A stretch of DNA of 64,000 nucleotides. It comes from Culex pipiens pallens (lineage: Eukaryota; Arthropoda; Insecta; Diptera; Culicidae). Below the pieces are notes generated by a model, which saw only the letters and a program-made list of their open reading frames with translations, was not told the DNA's origin and did no database searches. The position numbers were made by a program, and so were the translations under genes. Positions 9,883-30,193 of the stretch are shown here, piece by piece (the first letter of the stretch is position 1; every line of letters begins with the position of its first letter). Where the stretch lies: NCBI RefSeq assembly GCF_016801865.2, contig NC_068937.1:11899605-11963604 (forward strand). The letters run 5' to 3'.

Positions 9883-10216
9883 TAAGACACGGAACAAAAA
9901 ATATTGTTCAAAAATAGAGAAAATGTGGTCCAAAAATCTTAAAAACCCAAATTTAAAAATTGCATGTCATTTGTAATCCAAGAATTTAAAAAATCATTTT
10001 TTTCGATTAAATGCATCGTTTCAACTTGTAGCCATTAAAGGGAAAATTTTAGATAAAATAAGCACTTTACAAGTATATATCTTTAAAAAATAGGCGGCTG
10101 GGAAAATTATCCGTAATTTTCATTTTTTGACTATACAAATCGTACAAAGAGATACTGAGATACATGACAGCAAAGAATACAAATTAGAATAAAAAAAATA
10201 ATTTCAAAGTGTTTTA

Positions 10217-10367
10217 GGAAGCCTTCTTTTATTACGTAACGCAGTTGGGGAGGAAGGGGGTTGGCTGTGTTACGCTCCATACAACAATTTTAAAATTTGT
10301 ATGAAAAGTCTGTTACGAGGGGGGGGTCCAAAAAAAATTCTGCGTTACGTAATAAAAGAACACTCCC
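10217..10367. mobile_element. MITE, PIF/Harbinger-like, TSD TTA
   Basis: A 151-bp element with ~28-bp inverted ends sharing CTTTTATTACGTAACGCAG, about four mismatches, flanked by TTA (10214-10216 and 10368-10370). A G-rich tract sits inside each arm. Confidence 0.82.
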
Positions 10368-10894
10368 TTACTACTAACTTTCATTTTTTACGTTGCGATA
10401 GCAACAATTTCAGCAATTTTATATACTATACTACTCTCACTCAATCCAATCTGTCACTAGAGCAAGACTTGTGGAATGGACTTCCAAGATTACGCCATTT
10501 TTTAAAACTTCTACGGATGAACCTAATTAAGTATTCTACAGTTAGAAAATTTATTTAGGAAAATTAGGTTAGCATTTTAAGAAATTAGTTTTTTTCTAAT
10601 TTATCAAAAAGAAATTTGCTAAATATAAAAAAAAAACATATAAAAACATTTATTAAGAAAAAAACAAAACATTCCAATCTTAGCTGTAAATAAATAAAAT
10701 AAACCAATTTAAACTTATTTTTATTTCTATTCCAAGAACTATTCATTCGCATTCGCATTCACATGGAGATGGTGATCTTAGCGGGTTGCAGACTGGATCT
10801 CGTCATGTATGTGTGATAATTGTCCAGCCCAGGTTGCTTAGGAATTGATTAGAGGGAATTAAAACCAATTCTACCAGTACAGGACATGTAGCAC

Positions 10895-11573
10895 TAGGGT
10901 GTAATATGGTTGTATGGAAAAAAATAAAGTTCTCCAAATTTAGCTAGCACAGCAACTCTTTGGTTCCTTATAGGGTCCTTAACAACTCCCCAAAGTTTGG
11001 TAACGATTGGTTAAGTCCCCACTTTGCGCAAAACAGTTCAATTTTCCATACAAATTTGTATGGGAAAAATCATTTTTTTGAATTATGATATTTAAATAAT
11101 CCAAGTTTCACGCTATACTAAAACCGGATTCATATTCGGATGCTCTGGAATGTGCTCTACAACTTTTCCGAAGAGAGTATGGTGCTAACTTGCTCCTATA
11201 AAAAGATACAGCGTGTTCAAAACTCGTCTAAAACGTGTTTTTTGATCGAAAATCACGTTTTAGACGAGTTTTGAGGACGCTGTATCTTCTTTTAGGAGCA
11301 AGTTAGCACCATACTCTCTTCGGGAAAGTTGTAGAACACATTCCAGAGCATCCGAATATGAATCCGGTTTTGGTATAGCGTGAAACTTGGATTTTTTAAA
11401 TATCATAATTCAAAAAAATGATTTTTCCCATACAAATTTGTATGGAAAATTGAATCGCTTTGCGCAAAATGAGGACTAAACCAATCGTTTCCAAACTTTG
11501 GGGAGTTGTTTAGGACCCCAAAAGGAACTAAAATAATGCTGTGCTGGAAAATCGATTTTGATATTACACCCTA
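10895..11573. mobile_element. 679-bp foldback element with 9-bp TSD (Mutator-like)
   Basis: Nearly the whole element is one palindrome: arms of about 330 bp meet near 11234. Ends are TAGGGTGTAATAT and its complement. The flanking ATGTAGCAC occurs at 10886-10894 and again at 11574-11582, a perfect 9-bp TSD. Long terminal inverted repeats with a 9-bp TSD fit Mutator-like foldbacks. No transposase is encoded. A one-arm relic of the family lies at 4483-4615. Confidence 0.88.
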
Positions 11574-12242
11574 ATGTAGCACCATGAAAGCCATCCATTG
11601 CCGGCCGCTCCCATCTCCACCATACACCGGGAGAGGAATAAGGATTAGGAGCACGGGAAGTGTTGATGCTGAACTTACTTAGAAAAGGGACTAAAAAGTA
11701 CCTTTTGCGCAAGAGTTGTGAGTGGCGCATAGTCTGGCAGTAAAGCAATAAATTATTGAAATAAATTGAAGATTTGGAAAATCAAAAATATTGACAAACA
11801 ATATCTAAAAAGTTATTACTGTAGTATATTATATCTAGAGCAAAACGAGAAAAGGATGGATAAGCATTTTTACAGCTGGAAGTATTTTGCAAATCTCGAG
11901 ATAATAAATATTTTTTCTACAACACTTAAAATGATATACAAAAGGTGACCTTTACGGCTACCTTTTAACACTGAGGGGATTGTTCAATAGTTAACTGTTG
12001 TATTAAAATATGCAAATTAGTTTCAGCTGTCAAAATGCGTATACGCCCTTTTCAAATGTTGCTCCTGATGTGCAATCGAACATGACTAAAAAATACTTTT
12101 TGATAAAGTTTGCCGTTTTCAAGTCAAAGCCATTTTTGGTATTTTTTTCTGAAACATGATATGTTATGAGGGAATAGATTAAAGGGTATGGAAATTTCCT
12201 GCAATTTGTCTTTTTTACTTATTTAATCGACTTACAGGTAGC

Positions 12243-12657
12243 CAGGGATGGAATAATCGCAAAAAAATCAAATTCGCTAGCGAACTTTCTTCACCCACGA
12301 AAGAGAGAGGAGGCAAATCACGCAAAAGAAAATCGCTCCCGAAATTCTCCAAGAAAATCAATTTGCTGATGATTTTTTGTGAATTTCCTTGTCAGCACCA
12401 CTAAAAAATATTTATTTCACTTTGGTTACACACATTGCCCATCTACAAAATGTAACAGGTCGTTTTTCGACGTGTGACATTACACTAGCAAGTGTAGTAG
12501 TGAAAAAGATGTTCCGCCGAATAATCAAGATGATGATTTTTTTAGATTCTTTTTACCGATCTTTCGTGCGCGAGAGAGGAGGGCCATGCTCCTTTTGGAT
12601 TTTTTCTCTTGATGAACGTCCAATGATTTTCTTTTGATGATGATTATTCCATCGCTG
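12243..12657. mobile_element. hAT-type MITE with 8-bp TSD
   Basis: Ends CAGGGATGGAATAATC and complement CAGCGATGGAATAATC (one mismatch in 16). Flanks CAGGTAGC (12235-12242) and CAGGCAGC (12658-12665) match at 7 of 8 bases. CAG-starting ends with an 8-bp TSD are typical of hAT. 415 bp, no coding capacity. Confidence 0.83.
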
Positions 12658-12665
12658 CAGGCAGC

Positions 12666-13599
12666 AGTTAATTTTTTTTAAATGTTTCTCTCAGTGTCAT
12701 ACGTCTTTCAACTCCTGATAATTAGGAAACTATTATATCAATTTCAATTCTAAAAAATGCAATTTAAAATTAATGGATAATTTGAAGTGCAATTTTCCAA
12801 CTTCTCGAGAAGAAATTGTTTTTTAGCTTAAATTTAATTTGCAACAATATCAATCAATGAGTTTCTTATTCATGAAAAAAGATTTTTGGAAACTTTCCAG
12901 TTGAGCAATAAAATATGCTAAAGAGATGCTTAACAACAATGAACAAATTTTAATTTGGCGACATAAGTTTATGTAATGATAAAATCAAGTGTTTTTAGCA
13001 ACTTATTATCTTGCACACTCTCTAACTAAAAACAAACGAATTTAAGGTTGTTGCAATTTTTTTAAAAGCTTTTGTCCCTCGGCTTAAGTCAAGTCAAGTC
13101 AAGTCGGCCTAAAAGATGGTTTACAAATTTGGATGGTCACCAAACAAAGTTGGCAAAACAGATACAATTATCTAGCCTAAATCTTATCTCACAAATCCAA
13201 CGCCAATTCCTAGAATTGACCAAGCACCTTAACTGAATGAAATCATTCTTTGTCACTTATGGCTGCCCTGGCTCTGGCGATCCTGCTTCTCAGAAGCAGC
13301 GTCGTAAAAGTGATTCCGTTTCGTACTCTGACATCGTGACACTGGCAGGTGAAAACTTGAAAAAAAACGTTGATAGTATTTGTTTTGTTTCTTACGTTTA
13401 AAAAAAGGTATAATTAATTGAATTTTTTTTTTAAGAGTGACCAAAAAACTATTTGCAGATAAAATTAAAGACAATAAAAAAACTCCAGCCTAAAATAAAT
13501 TGACAAAATTTGCAATCCAGTGCACTTCCTTCCCCATTCATCCAAGAAAACCAACCACCCAACTTCATTCTACTCAAACTTTTTTTTTTTTGCTGAGCT
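12666..13599. other. Intergenic stretch, no gene seen
   Basis: AT-rich DNA with a short (AAGTC)n run near 13086-13104. From about 13500 the sequence becomes less AT-rich and leads into the probable 5' UTR of the next gene. Confidence 0.5.
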
Positions 13600-13922
13600 C
13601 AACCATTCTCACTTTCAAGAGCCAGCCACCGACATCGATCGCAATCGGCGTCGCGTCAGTCAGTGTCTCGCCAACCGTCGGTTTGTTCAGTCGTGCCAAC
13701 AAAGTGCTCTTCCTTTCCCCACCACACAACACTGTTTTCGGTGCGTTTTACTGCTGTTTTTTACTACCCCAGAGAGTGCGACACCGTGTCTCAACCCACA
13801 CGCGCCAAGCCATCTGTTGAAGTTTTGAAGTCGTGTTTTTTTCGGGGACGGTGATATTTTTGGAATTTACGCAACTTTTCCACGGATTTTTGTGGAAAAA
13901 GAAGAAGAAGAAACCGTCAAAA
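13600..13922 (+). promoter_or_regulatory. Probable promoter/5' UTR of the four-TM protein gene
   Basis: Less AT-rich segment directly upstream of the ATG at 13923, with several TCAGT matches to the arthropod initiator (around 13657 and 13687). No TATA box is obvious. The start-codon context CAAAAATGG is good for an insect. The exact start of transcription cannot be read from sequence. Confidence 0.4.
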
Positions 13923-21820
<7,898 letters not shown>

Positions 21821-22310
21821 GTTACTGTATCGAATTTTGACCAACGAGAATGAAATCTCAACTTTGTTTATTATTAAATGTTTACAAAATATGTTTAAAC
21901 TATTGTAACTCTACAGAAACAAAGACGCCTAGAGTGCTAAGCCGGCTTATTTATACACAGAAATCATCGTCGAACCACAACATTTAAAAACACTTAATGG
22001 CTAAGAATGTATTCGGATAATCACGTGTGAAATCTATGTCATAGCTGTTAGGGATAAAAAAAACACATCGAATTTTGAGATTCAGATGGCGCGACGGTGC
22101 ACCATCCAGGACACAAACCACGAGGTTCCCAGAACGACACGGTGGCGGCGCCACCGTCGCACACCAACACCATTTCATTTTTTTTCTATACGTTTTGTTT
22201 CGAGTAGTTTGGTTTTTTTGTTTTATTTCCATTTTTGTACCACGTTCACGTTTTGTATACAAGTTTTTGTAATAAAATCTAATTTTATACCAATAAAAAC
22301 AAAATGAAAT
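21821..22310 (+). other. Probable 3' UTR of the four-TM protein gene
   Basis: Follows the TAA stop. Two AATAAA poly(A) signals lie near 22271 and 22292, followed by GT/T-rich DNA at 22308-22323. The UTR extent is inferred from these signals. Confidence 0.6.
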
Positions 22311-22599
22311 GAGTTTTTTTTTGGACTCAAGGCCAAATTCGGCGTGACCTCGGCCAAATCGGACGGCCAACAAGATTTGTTCAAAGTTCATACCGTTATC
22401 GGGAGTGCAGGATTGGAGCGGGGTTTTGTTGGAAATTTCCACTTCCTCACCGAGCATGCCACGTGGTCAGGACACGTGCGCGATGGTGTGTGGGTCTGAG
22501 AGAGAGTGTTCGATTTGTGCATATTAACAGTTGATCTATAAAGCCTTTTGTGATACCTTTCGCTTCAACATTTCGAAACAAAGCATCACATTTGAATTT
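22311..22599. other. Intergenic stretch, no gene seen
   Basis: Short non-repetitive DNA between the probable poly(A) site and the A-rich repeat field. Confidence 0.5.
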
Positions 22600-24180
22600 C
22601 AGTATTATCTTAAACATCAAAAAATCTAAAAATCTAAGAATATAAACATCTTAAAACTAAATAAGAAATCTTAAAACTAAATACTTCAAACTTTAAAATC
22701 CTAAAATCTAAAAACCTAAAAGCCACAAACTACAGAGATCTAAGTCAAAAAATCTAAAAATCCAAAAATCTAAAACTCTAAAAATCTAAAAATCTAAAAA
22801 TTAAAAGATCGAAAAATCGAAAAATTGAAAAATCGAAAATCTAATAATCCAAAAATGTAAAAATCTAAAGGTACTTAAATCTTAAAATCTGAAAAATAAA
22901 AAAAACTAAAAATCTTGAAATTGTAAAATTCAAAAAATCTAAAGGTACTTAAATCTAAAAATCAGAAAATTAAAAAAAAACCAAAAATCTTGAAAATCTA
23001 AAAATGTAAAAATATTGAAAATGTAAAAACTTAAAATTAAACAAATTATCAAATCCAAGCATATATCAACCAATATATCTATAATTGGTCGCAGTGGTTT
23101 CAAGGCTCTAAAACAATCATCTTAAAATATAAGAATCTAAAATTTCTAGTCCTAGTTCTAATTCTAATCCTAGGATTAAAAATTTCTAAAAATCTAAAGA
23201 TCTTAGACCTACAACTCTGTAAATCAAAATCAATGAAATTTTGTAATCTAAAAATTTTAAAATCTAAAAATGTCTACAAAAAGATCTACAAATCTGTAAA
23301 ACTCTATAAATAAAGAAATCTAAAGATCTCAAAATCTTGAAATTTTGAAATCTAAAAATTTTGAAATCAAAAAATACAATACAATCTTAAAATCTAACAT
23401 CTTACAAAAATATAAAATTCTGAAAATGTAATCTAATAATCTAAAAATCTGATGAAAATTAAAATAAAAAACACGGAATATAAAAATATTCAAATTCGAA
23501 AATTATTAAATTCTATAGACATTAAAATTAAAAAATATAAGGTTCCAAATTTCTAAAAATCTTAAATCAAATAATCTGAAAATCAAAATTTGTTGAAGAT
23601 CTTGGGATTTTCAAATTTCAGAATTTCTATAATTGGTCGCAGTGGTTTCAAGGCTCTAAAAAAATCATCTTAAAATATAAGAATCTAAAATTCAAAAATT
23701 CTTGGATTCAAAATTTCTAAAAATCTAAAGATCTTCGACCTACAACTCTGTAAATCAAGAAATCTAAAGATCTCAAAATCTTGAAATTTTGTAATCTAAA
23801 AATTTTAAAATCTTGAAAATGTAAAGATCTAAAAATTTGTAAAATCAAGAAATCTAAAGATCTCAATATCTTGAAATTTTGAAACCTAAAAATTTTAAGA
23901 TCAAAAAATCAAAAAATACTTTACAATTGAAAAATCTTACATCTTACAAAAATGTAAAATTCTGAAAATCTTGTCTAATAATCAAAAATTTGATGAAAAT
24001 ATAAATAAAAAACATGGATTATAAAAATATTAAAAATCGAAAATTATTAAATTCTATAGACATTCAAATAAAAAAATATAAGGTTCCAAATTCCTAAAAA
24101 TCTTAAATCAAAAAATCTGAAAATCAAAATTTGTTGAAGATCTTGAGATTTTCAAATTTCAGAATTTCAGAAACTAAAAA
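22600..24180 (+). repeat. Degenerate A-rich (AAAATCT)n field with ~545-bp tandem duplication
   Basis: Irregular units of AAAATCT and relatives. Within it, the block starting at 23078 (AATTGGTCGCAGTGGTTTCA) recurs at 23626, and its right part (AAGGTTCCAAATT, then TTTGTTGAAGATCTTG) recurs about 541 bp later, so 23078-24168 is a two-copy tandem duplication with small indels. Confidence 0.85.
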
Positions 24181-24630
24181 TTTTAATGTGCAGAAAAAAT
24201 AATATAAGAGCCTGTAAACTGAAGATTCTCTCCACGCAACACAGAAAAATATGTGGAAATTTGCGTGACAAGCAACAAAAAAGCGAAGATTAACCTACAG
24301 TTATAATATTAAATTACTAACTTTTTTTCAGTTCAGTCCAATATATATATTTATTAATATTTTACATAAAAACTTTTAAAAATATTTAAAACAAACTATT
24401 GATAAAATCTTTGCAAATAAGTTTATTAATTAATATAAAAAAAAAACAATAATACTAAAAATAATTATTGCTACAAAAATGGTGCATTTAACAAAAGAAA
24501 AACAAAAATATATTTATTCTTTCTTCTTATTTATACACCCATACCGATAACACACTCACCACTGCTATAACAGTCCCAAGGGGGAACCAACTTTAAACTG
24601 AATTTTTGTATACAAATGATAACCCTACCA
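24181..24630. other. AT-rich intergenic stretch, no gene seen
   Basis: Very AT-rich, with TATATATATTTATTAATATT runs and no recognisable feature. Confidence 0.5.
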
Positions 24631-25700
24631 GGAGGCCATGCCCAGCAGTAGGGCCACGTGGCTTACCGTTTTACAAAAATGCAACTTTCGTGTCCTGCGC
24701 ACACGCACGAAAACACACACACTTCAATTTCGTCCTTTGTCGATAGGGTCGTCCACCGTTGAAATTCATTTAATAAAGCAGGGAGAATTCGTGAACGACC
24801 CTTTTATTCCAAAAAAGGGTACTCCTCACCAACTGGTCCTGTGTGACACGATATCGAAAATGTGTGTGAAGAAGTTTGAAATTGGGCCAGGATCGCAGAA
24901 CTGTCAGAGTGACAGCTCTCACCAATACAGTCGTTCAACTCCCCGTCGTCGTCGGCGGCAACTCCTTCAGTTTCTTATCAATTTCGGTTAACAGACCAAA
25001 AAAAGAGCATTCAATTCTCCTTCCCCGTAGCATTGCGAGTGTCCTAGTGCACAACAGTTGCAACCGAGCCTCCTTAAGAAGCCGACCCCGTTCCTTAAGA
25101 CGGTCCAAGAAGGCCTCGGAATCGTCTTACAATCGAAATTTTACCAGGGCACCATGACCGAACCGCGCCGAAATCTATCGACAGTGTTTAATTTTTATTG
25201 GGAAAACGCGGAATCGCGCGTATCGTCACCTGGTCTCCCGATTTTCCCCTCCCCTCTCGCGGTCCCATGCGGATCCTTTCCCGTTCTCGCCCTCCAAGGG
25301 TTCGCACGAAACTCAAATAATATTCTCCCCCGTTTAAAATATAGGACCAAAATAGGGGCAGGCGGGTGGTGTGGGTCGAAAATTGATTTCGCGAAGCCGC
25401 GTCCGCGGCCCATCAATAATATTTTATTCGATTTTTGGCGAAGCTGGATTTTCGTCCCGTTTTCGGAGGTTTCACGTTTTCCCCGGGAAAAAACAGTGCG
25501 CAAACGCGTACGCACGCAGCAGCAGGCCGTGGAAAAAAAACAAGACCGCGTTGCGATGCAACGACCGCGCCGGAAAGTTACGAACTGCGTTTCTTGAATG
25601 GTACACGCACACGGATGGCCTACTCTGTTTTGGCTGGTGTGACACTTGGTTTGAACGAATAAGGAATGTTTGGATATGGTTATTAAATACAATATAAATA
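24631..25700. other. GC-richer island, unassigned
   Basis: Composition rises sharply compared with both sides, with several CG-rich words (for example 25390-25410 and 25500-25580). Several frames on both strands are open for 100-190 codons but overlap one another, and none has protein-like composition. An ATG with CACC context lies at 25154. It may be a promoter or 5' UTR of a gene whose coding exons lie elsewhere, or an old insertion. Confidence 0.35.
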
Positions 25701-26191
25701 ACCATGGGTAGTCTCTCAAGCTCAAACTCAATTTATTTTTGGAGTTTGCACTTATCTTGACGGCAGAAAACAATCAAGCGGAAAAAAAACGTTACTTCTT
25801 TTTTTTTCATTTTTATTTGGAGAAATTCGTCGATTTTTACCAATGGTCCTGATTGCTCCAAAAAGACTCATTCACTCGCGAATACAAATTGTCCGCGACT
25901 GCTCTGATGGTTTCCTACCGTTTGTCACTTCCACACCAATCGCTACTGAAAACTCTCTCTCTCTCTTTTGCTCTCCCTCTCACTCCAATCGGGAGTACAG
26001 CGAATGGCTCGGAGAGACCGATTGCGCTGTGTCGCTCAAAGCTGACGCAAAAAATCTGCAATCGGCTTTGTTTTGACCATTGATTAAACTGTTTAAAATT
26101 AAAATAAACTTAACAATTTTGTACTGTACACAACATCAAACGCACATTTGACAGTAATTTGCAAAATTCAAATTGACGGCAAACTGTGCTG
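25701..26191. other. Intergenic stretch, no gene seen
   Basis: Contains a (CT)n run near 25950-25966 and otherwise unremarkable DNA up to the TIR element. Confidence 0.5.
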
Positions 26192-26560
26192 CACAGCAAA
26201 AATTCCGATGGTAAAATCGCATGCAAAAGCATGCACATCACCTTCGTCAAAATAAACACTTAATATTACACACTGCATGTACATTTTTTGCAAACACAAA
26301 AAAAAAGTTGCAACCGACGAGATTCAAACCCAGCACCAACAGTAAGGACTGGCGCCTTAGCCCGCTCGGCCAACAGACCGATGAAAAGCTGCATGGATAA
26401 ACGCATATATGAGCTTGACATTTCGGTCAAGTAGGTTTCCCATACTGATGGACTACATATTTCAGAGTGTAAAATCACATAAAATTGTATAAAATAATGC
26501 AATATTTATTTTACACCCAGGCCTTTTACACGCAGCTGGATTACTACTTTTTTAGCTGTG
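26192..26560 (-). mobile_element. CACAGC-TIR element carrying a tRNA-like module, copy 2
   Basis: Full-length copy of the element at 4789-5158 in opposite orientation, 369 bp, flanked by TG on both sides. A-box at 26361-26373, B-box at 26321-26330 and the T-run (A on plus, 26298-26306) are all kept. Most differences from copy 1 lie in the AT-rich arms. Confidence 0.8.
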
Positions 26561-28177
26561 TGGTGCAGGCCAAAAGAGCGCCACTCTGATATTTTTCTCT
26601 CCTCTCTGAGCATATTCGTGTGTGACTCAGATCGACGGACGGAGCAGGTTAAAAAAAAATCACGAAGTACCTATTTGTATCGCTGTGTGAAGCGATTGGC
26701 CAAGTCGCTGGCTGCTAGCGAGTCGTGTTCGCTCACGAATGGTTGCGCGCTTCAGTCGGCAAAGATTCGTTCGGCGATGAGTGAGTGATTTCTGATCTTT
26801 GAACCGAAAACCCTTGATTTTTACTATTTATCTTTTTTTCAGCGAAAATTTTATGAAAGCTGGCTTGCTAACTGCTGGTTGAGCGAATCATAAATCTTTT
26901 TCAGAATTACAGCGATTGTTCAATTTTTATTCAAGATTTTTTATATGTTTTATTAAGGGACCAAAAAAGCTTCAGTTCAAATTGGTGTCATCATTTTTTA
27001 ATAAATTTGATTTTAGAAAAATGGTCGTACAAAATTTTATATATCTTTTTAAAGATTTTTTTAGATGTAAAAACAAATTTGCAATCGAAAATGACCACCC
27101 TTTTTTTTTTTTGTTTGCACCGTTGTAAGTTAAAGGCTGTAACAACAAAGTTCAAAAAAACAAAGTGTAGGGAATTTTCTCGGCTTTTCGAAAATATTTT
27201 TTTTCAAAAATAAGAAAAATGGCTACTTTTACTTTTGAAAAAAAAATTAAACTGCGACTTTAAAGCAAACTTACTTTGAAATGGCTTTAACTTTAGAACG
27301 GTAAACTTCATCAAAATTTCACTCAAGCACTTTTTGATTGAAAATTCGACTTTCAATAAAAGAAAACTCCATTAAAAATGTAGGTTGAATTTATTTAGAT
27401 TTTTTTCAAAAATCAAAAACAAATAACAAGTTCAAAGATATTTATCCTTTTCTGGAATTTTCGGAAGGAAGGCATATGTCCCCTAAAACAGGGAAATAAA
27501 ATTAAAAAAATGTTTTTTTGGAATTCAATTTTCAGTCACAAAAAGTAGTTAAATAAATCAGCTATTTTTTCCGTGTATAAATTTTTCCTGTGTTGCCCCA
27601 TAAATATTTAAAACTTTGCCCAAGACACCAATCGATCAAAAAAATCCTTCAAAAGATTAAGATTTTTTTATTTCCCCATACAATGGCATACGGAAGGCTT
27701 CAGCCAGATTAAAAAATACAACATTTAAAATTTGAAAAAAAAGCTTATTCCGTTGAGGATTGCTCCCTAAAACAATCGAATATTTTAAAAAACATTTGAA
27801 AAAATAAAAACTTTTTTTATCCCCACTGAAATGCTAGACCGGATTTAAAAATAATAATTTTGAAAAGAGCAAAAATATGACTAAAGTTTGTTTTTTTTTA
27901 CATTGAAAATCGAGCCAATAGTTTCGGATATATCATAAGGGGAAAAATGAGAGCTAGGAGACACTGAGTAAAACTAATTTTTCACTAAATTTTAACATCA
28001 ATAGGCTGAATCGCAACCACCAGCTGTCGTCCCATCCAGACAGTTAAAAAATGAAAATTGAGAGACTTTTCTCAGTTAAAAAAAATAATATGTTTTTTTT
28101 CTTGAAATATTTTTAAATTGCAAAAAACGAACATTTTTCTAAAGTTGTATCCTAAAAAGGACTATAATTGGTGAACA
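26561..28177. other. Intergenic stretch, no gene seen
   Basis: A short less AT-rich part (26570-26790) is followed by AT-rich DNA full of A and T homopolymers. Confidence 0.5.
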
Positions 28178-28185
28178 ATGCAGTT

Positions 28186-29560
28186 TAGAGGTGGGCAAAA
28201 AAAGAGCGAGCCGCTCAAAGAACCGGTTCATTAAAAAGAACGAACGAACCATGGCTCACAAAAAAAAGAACCGCGGTTCTTTTTTAAACTCCGGTCTTTT
28301 GAAAGAACCGTTCCAAGATGGAATAATTTTTAAACTTGTTATAAATATAATTTATTGAATTTCCAACAAATTGTAGTGTTAAATTTGTTTTTGAGAATTG
28401 AAAATACAATTTCAAATATTTCAATTCTAATAAAAAATAATCCCAACATTGTCCCTTAGTGTACTTTTTCAAGTACTCTAGGATAAAAACGGCATGTTAA
28501 CGGCTATTTCCCGACATTTTCAGAGCTAAATCGTCCTATTTCATTGGGGAGTCTATAGCAACTATCTCATCAATATACATTGAAATACTCTCAATAGCAT
28601 TGATGCCAATCGTTGAACACCACTTAATAGTTTTAAGCTTATATTTTCAGTTTTCTACTGTTTTTTTAATTCCTAAAGTAAATGATTTAAATGAAACTTT
28701 TAATTGTACATTAAAGTATAAGTCGAATACAAATTTGAATTTCAAATTGCTTAACTTGTAAATTATTACCAAAAATCTACTAAATAGCTTAGAGATTTAG
28801 GAAAAAATAAATCCTCTTGCCCGAATAAACTTCAGCGTTTATAGACTTTATTGATCAAATCAGAATGTAGAAAAGAGTTAACAGAATATTTTCTCTTAAT
28901 AAAATATCAGCATTAGTTCAATTTTGGCAGAAAACCGCTATTTTAAAATTAATAGCAATTTCTCCAAAGTCCTAGATTTAAGTTTGGATGCCATTCAATC
29001 ATTCAAATGTTTAGGTTCAAGTAGAAATGTTGACTGGAGATCGCCAAGAACTATGGTTTCAAAGGGCATCTTCTCGAATTTAGTTATTTTTTTATCTATT
29101 CTATATACATATAAATTTTCGACGGTTTTGTTCGAACGCGAATCAGTTGAACACGGAACGTTGGATCGAGGCGCTTTTTGTTACGTTAGGTTCGAGTAAG
29201 CCCAAGGAAAGTTTATATTCTAAAAAATTCCACTTTGGCCATTCTGGGACCGATTCCAGAACAACTGCAGATTGTATGGTAAAATTTACGTAAACTCACA
29301 TTTTGATCACAGGAGGCTGAATTAGCAAAAAAGCTTAATGTCAAAAAACCAAAAAAAGTCAACACGAAGTTTGTCGGGTTAGGCTTGTAATTTATATAAT
29401 TCCAATGTGAAATTGCTTTAAAAATCACACCATTCTTAAAAAATATAATTTTCATCTATATTTTGAAAAAGAGCGAAAGAACCGTCCAAAAGAGCGGCTC
29501 TTTTTAATGAGCAAACGAAAATGAGCGGCTCATAAAAAAGAGCGGTTTTGCCCACCTCTA
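28186..29560. mobile_element. 1375-bp non-autonomous hAT element, perfect 8-bp TSD
   Basis: Ends TAGAGGTGGGCAAAA and its exact complement over 15 bp. ATGCAGTT flanks both sides (28178-28185 and 29561-29568). Many GAGCGGCTC-type subterminal repeats lie within 90 bp of each end, as hAT transposases use. The interior is AT-rich with no frame above ~90 codons, so it needs a transposase from elsewhere. The perfect TSD suggests recent movement. Confidence 0.93.
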
Positions 29561-29568
29561 ATGCAGTT

Positions 29569-30193
29569 TATAAAAAGATGGTAAAGCCATCTTCGATTGC
29601 AAATTCGATTTTGCTTGAATTTTGAATTTCCGAAGACACCGAATCGATCATAAAATTTCTTTTCAAAATACAGGTTTCAAAACATTCAGTTGATTATTTT
29701 GTATGGCAAAATTGTAAAGAAAAACTAATGATATTTTTCTGTTTGATTATAACAAATCCACATTGGCCCATTTAGTTTGTTTGGCTTGAAGATATAAATT
29801 CCTATGTCCACTCTACATAGTCCTTCGCCATTCCGGTTATGTCTGTGACATAACTACTTTGACATTGTCTGGTGTTTTTTTTAACAGAAAGCTTGGAAGT
29901 AATTTTTTTTCAGTTTGTGAATAATGTGAACCATTTGGCTTGGTTGAAAATTAGGGTGGTTGACAATTAGGGTGTTTCAGAACATCTAACTTTTAAGGAG
30001 TAATTTTGTAATTTTTTTCTCTTATTTTTTTTTAAACGCCTTCTGCAACAAATTTTATCAAAAGCGTCAGAAGAAATCCTTAGAAAACAGTATACGTAGC
30101 GATTCAGGGGGTTTGAAAAAAAATGGTGTAGCTTGAAAGTAAATTTTTAAGTTGGTGAATAAAATTTTAATTGCATCAACTGCTTCTTTCGAT
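29569..30193. other. Intergenic stretch, no gene seen
   Basis: AT-rich DNA between the hAT element and the 3' end of the first F-box gene. Confidence 0.5.

Noticed and set aside
25058..25773. 179- and 192-codon frames on opposite strands
   Set aside because: They overlap each other almost fully, have no protein-like pattern and no splice or family support.
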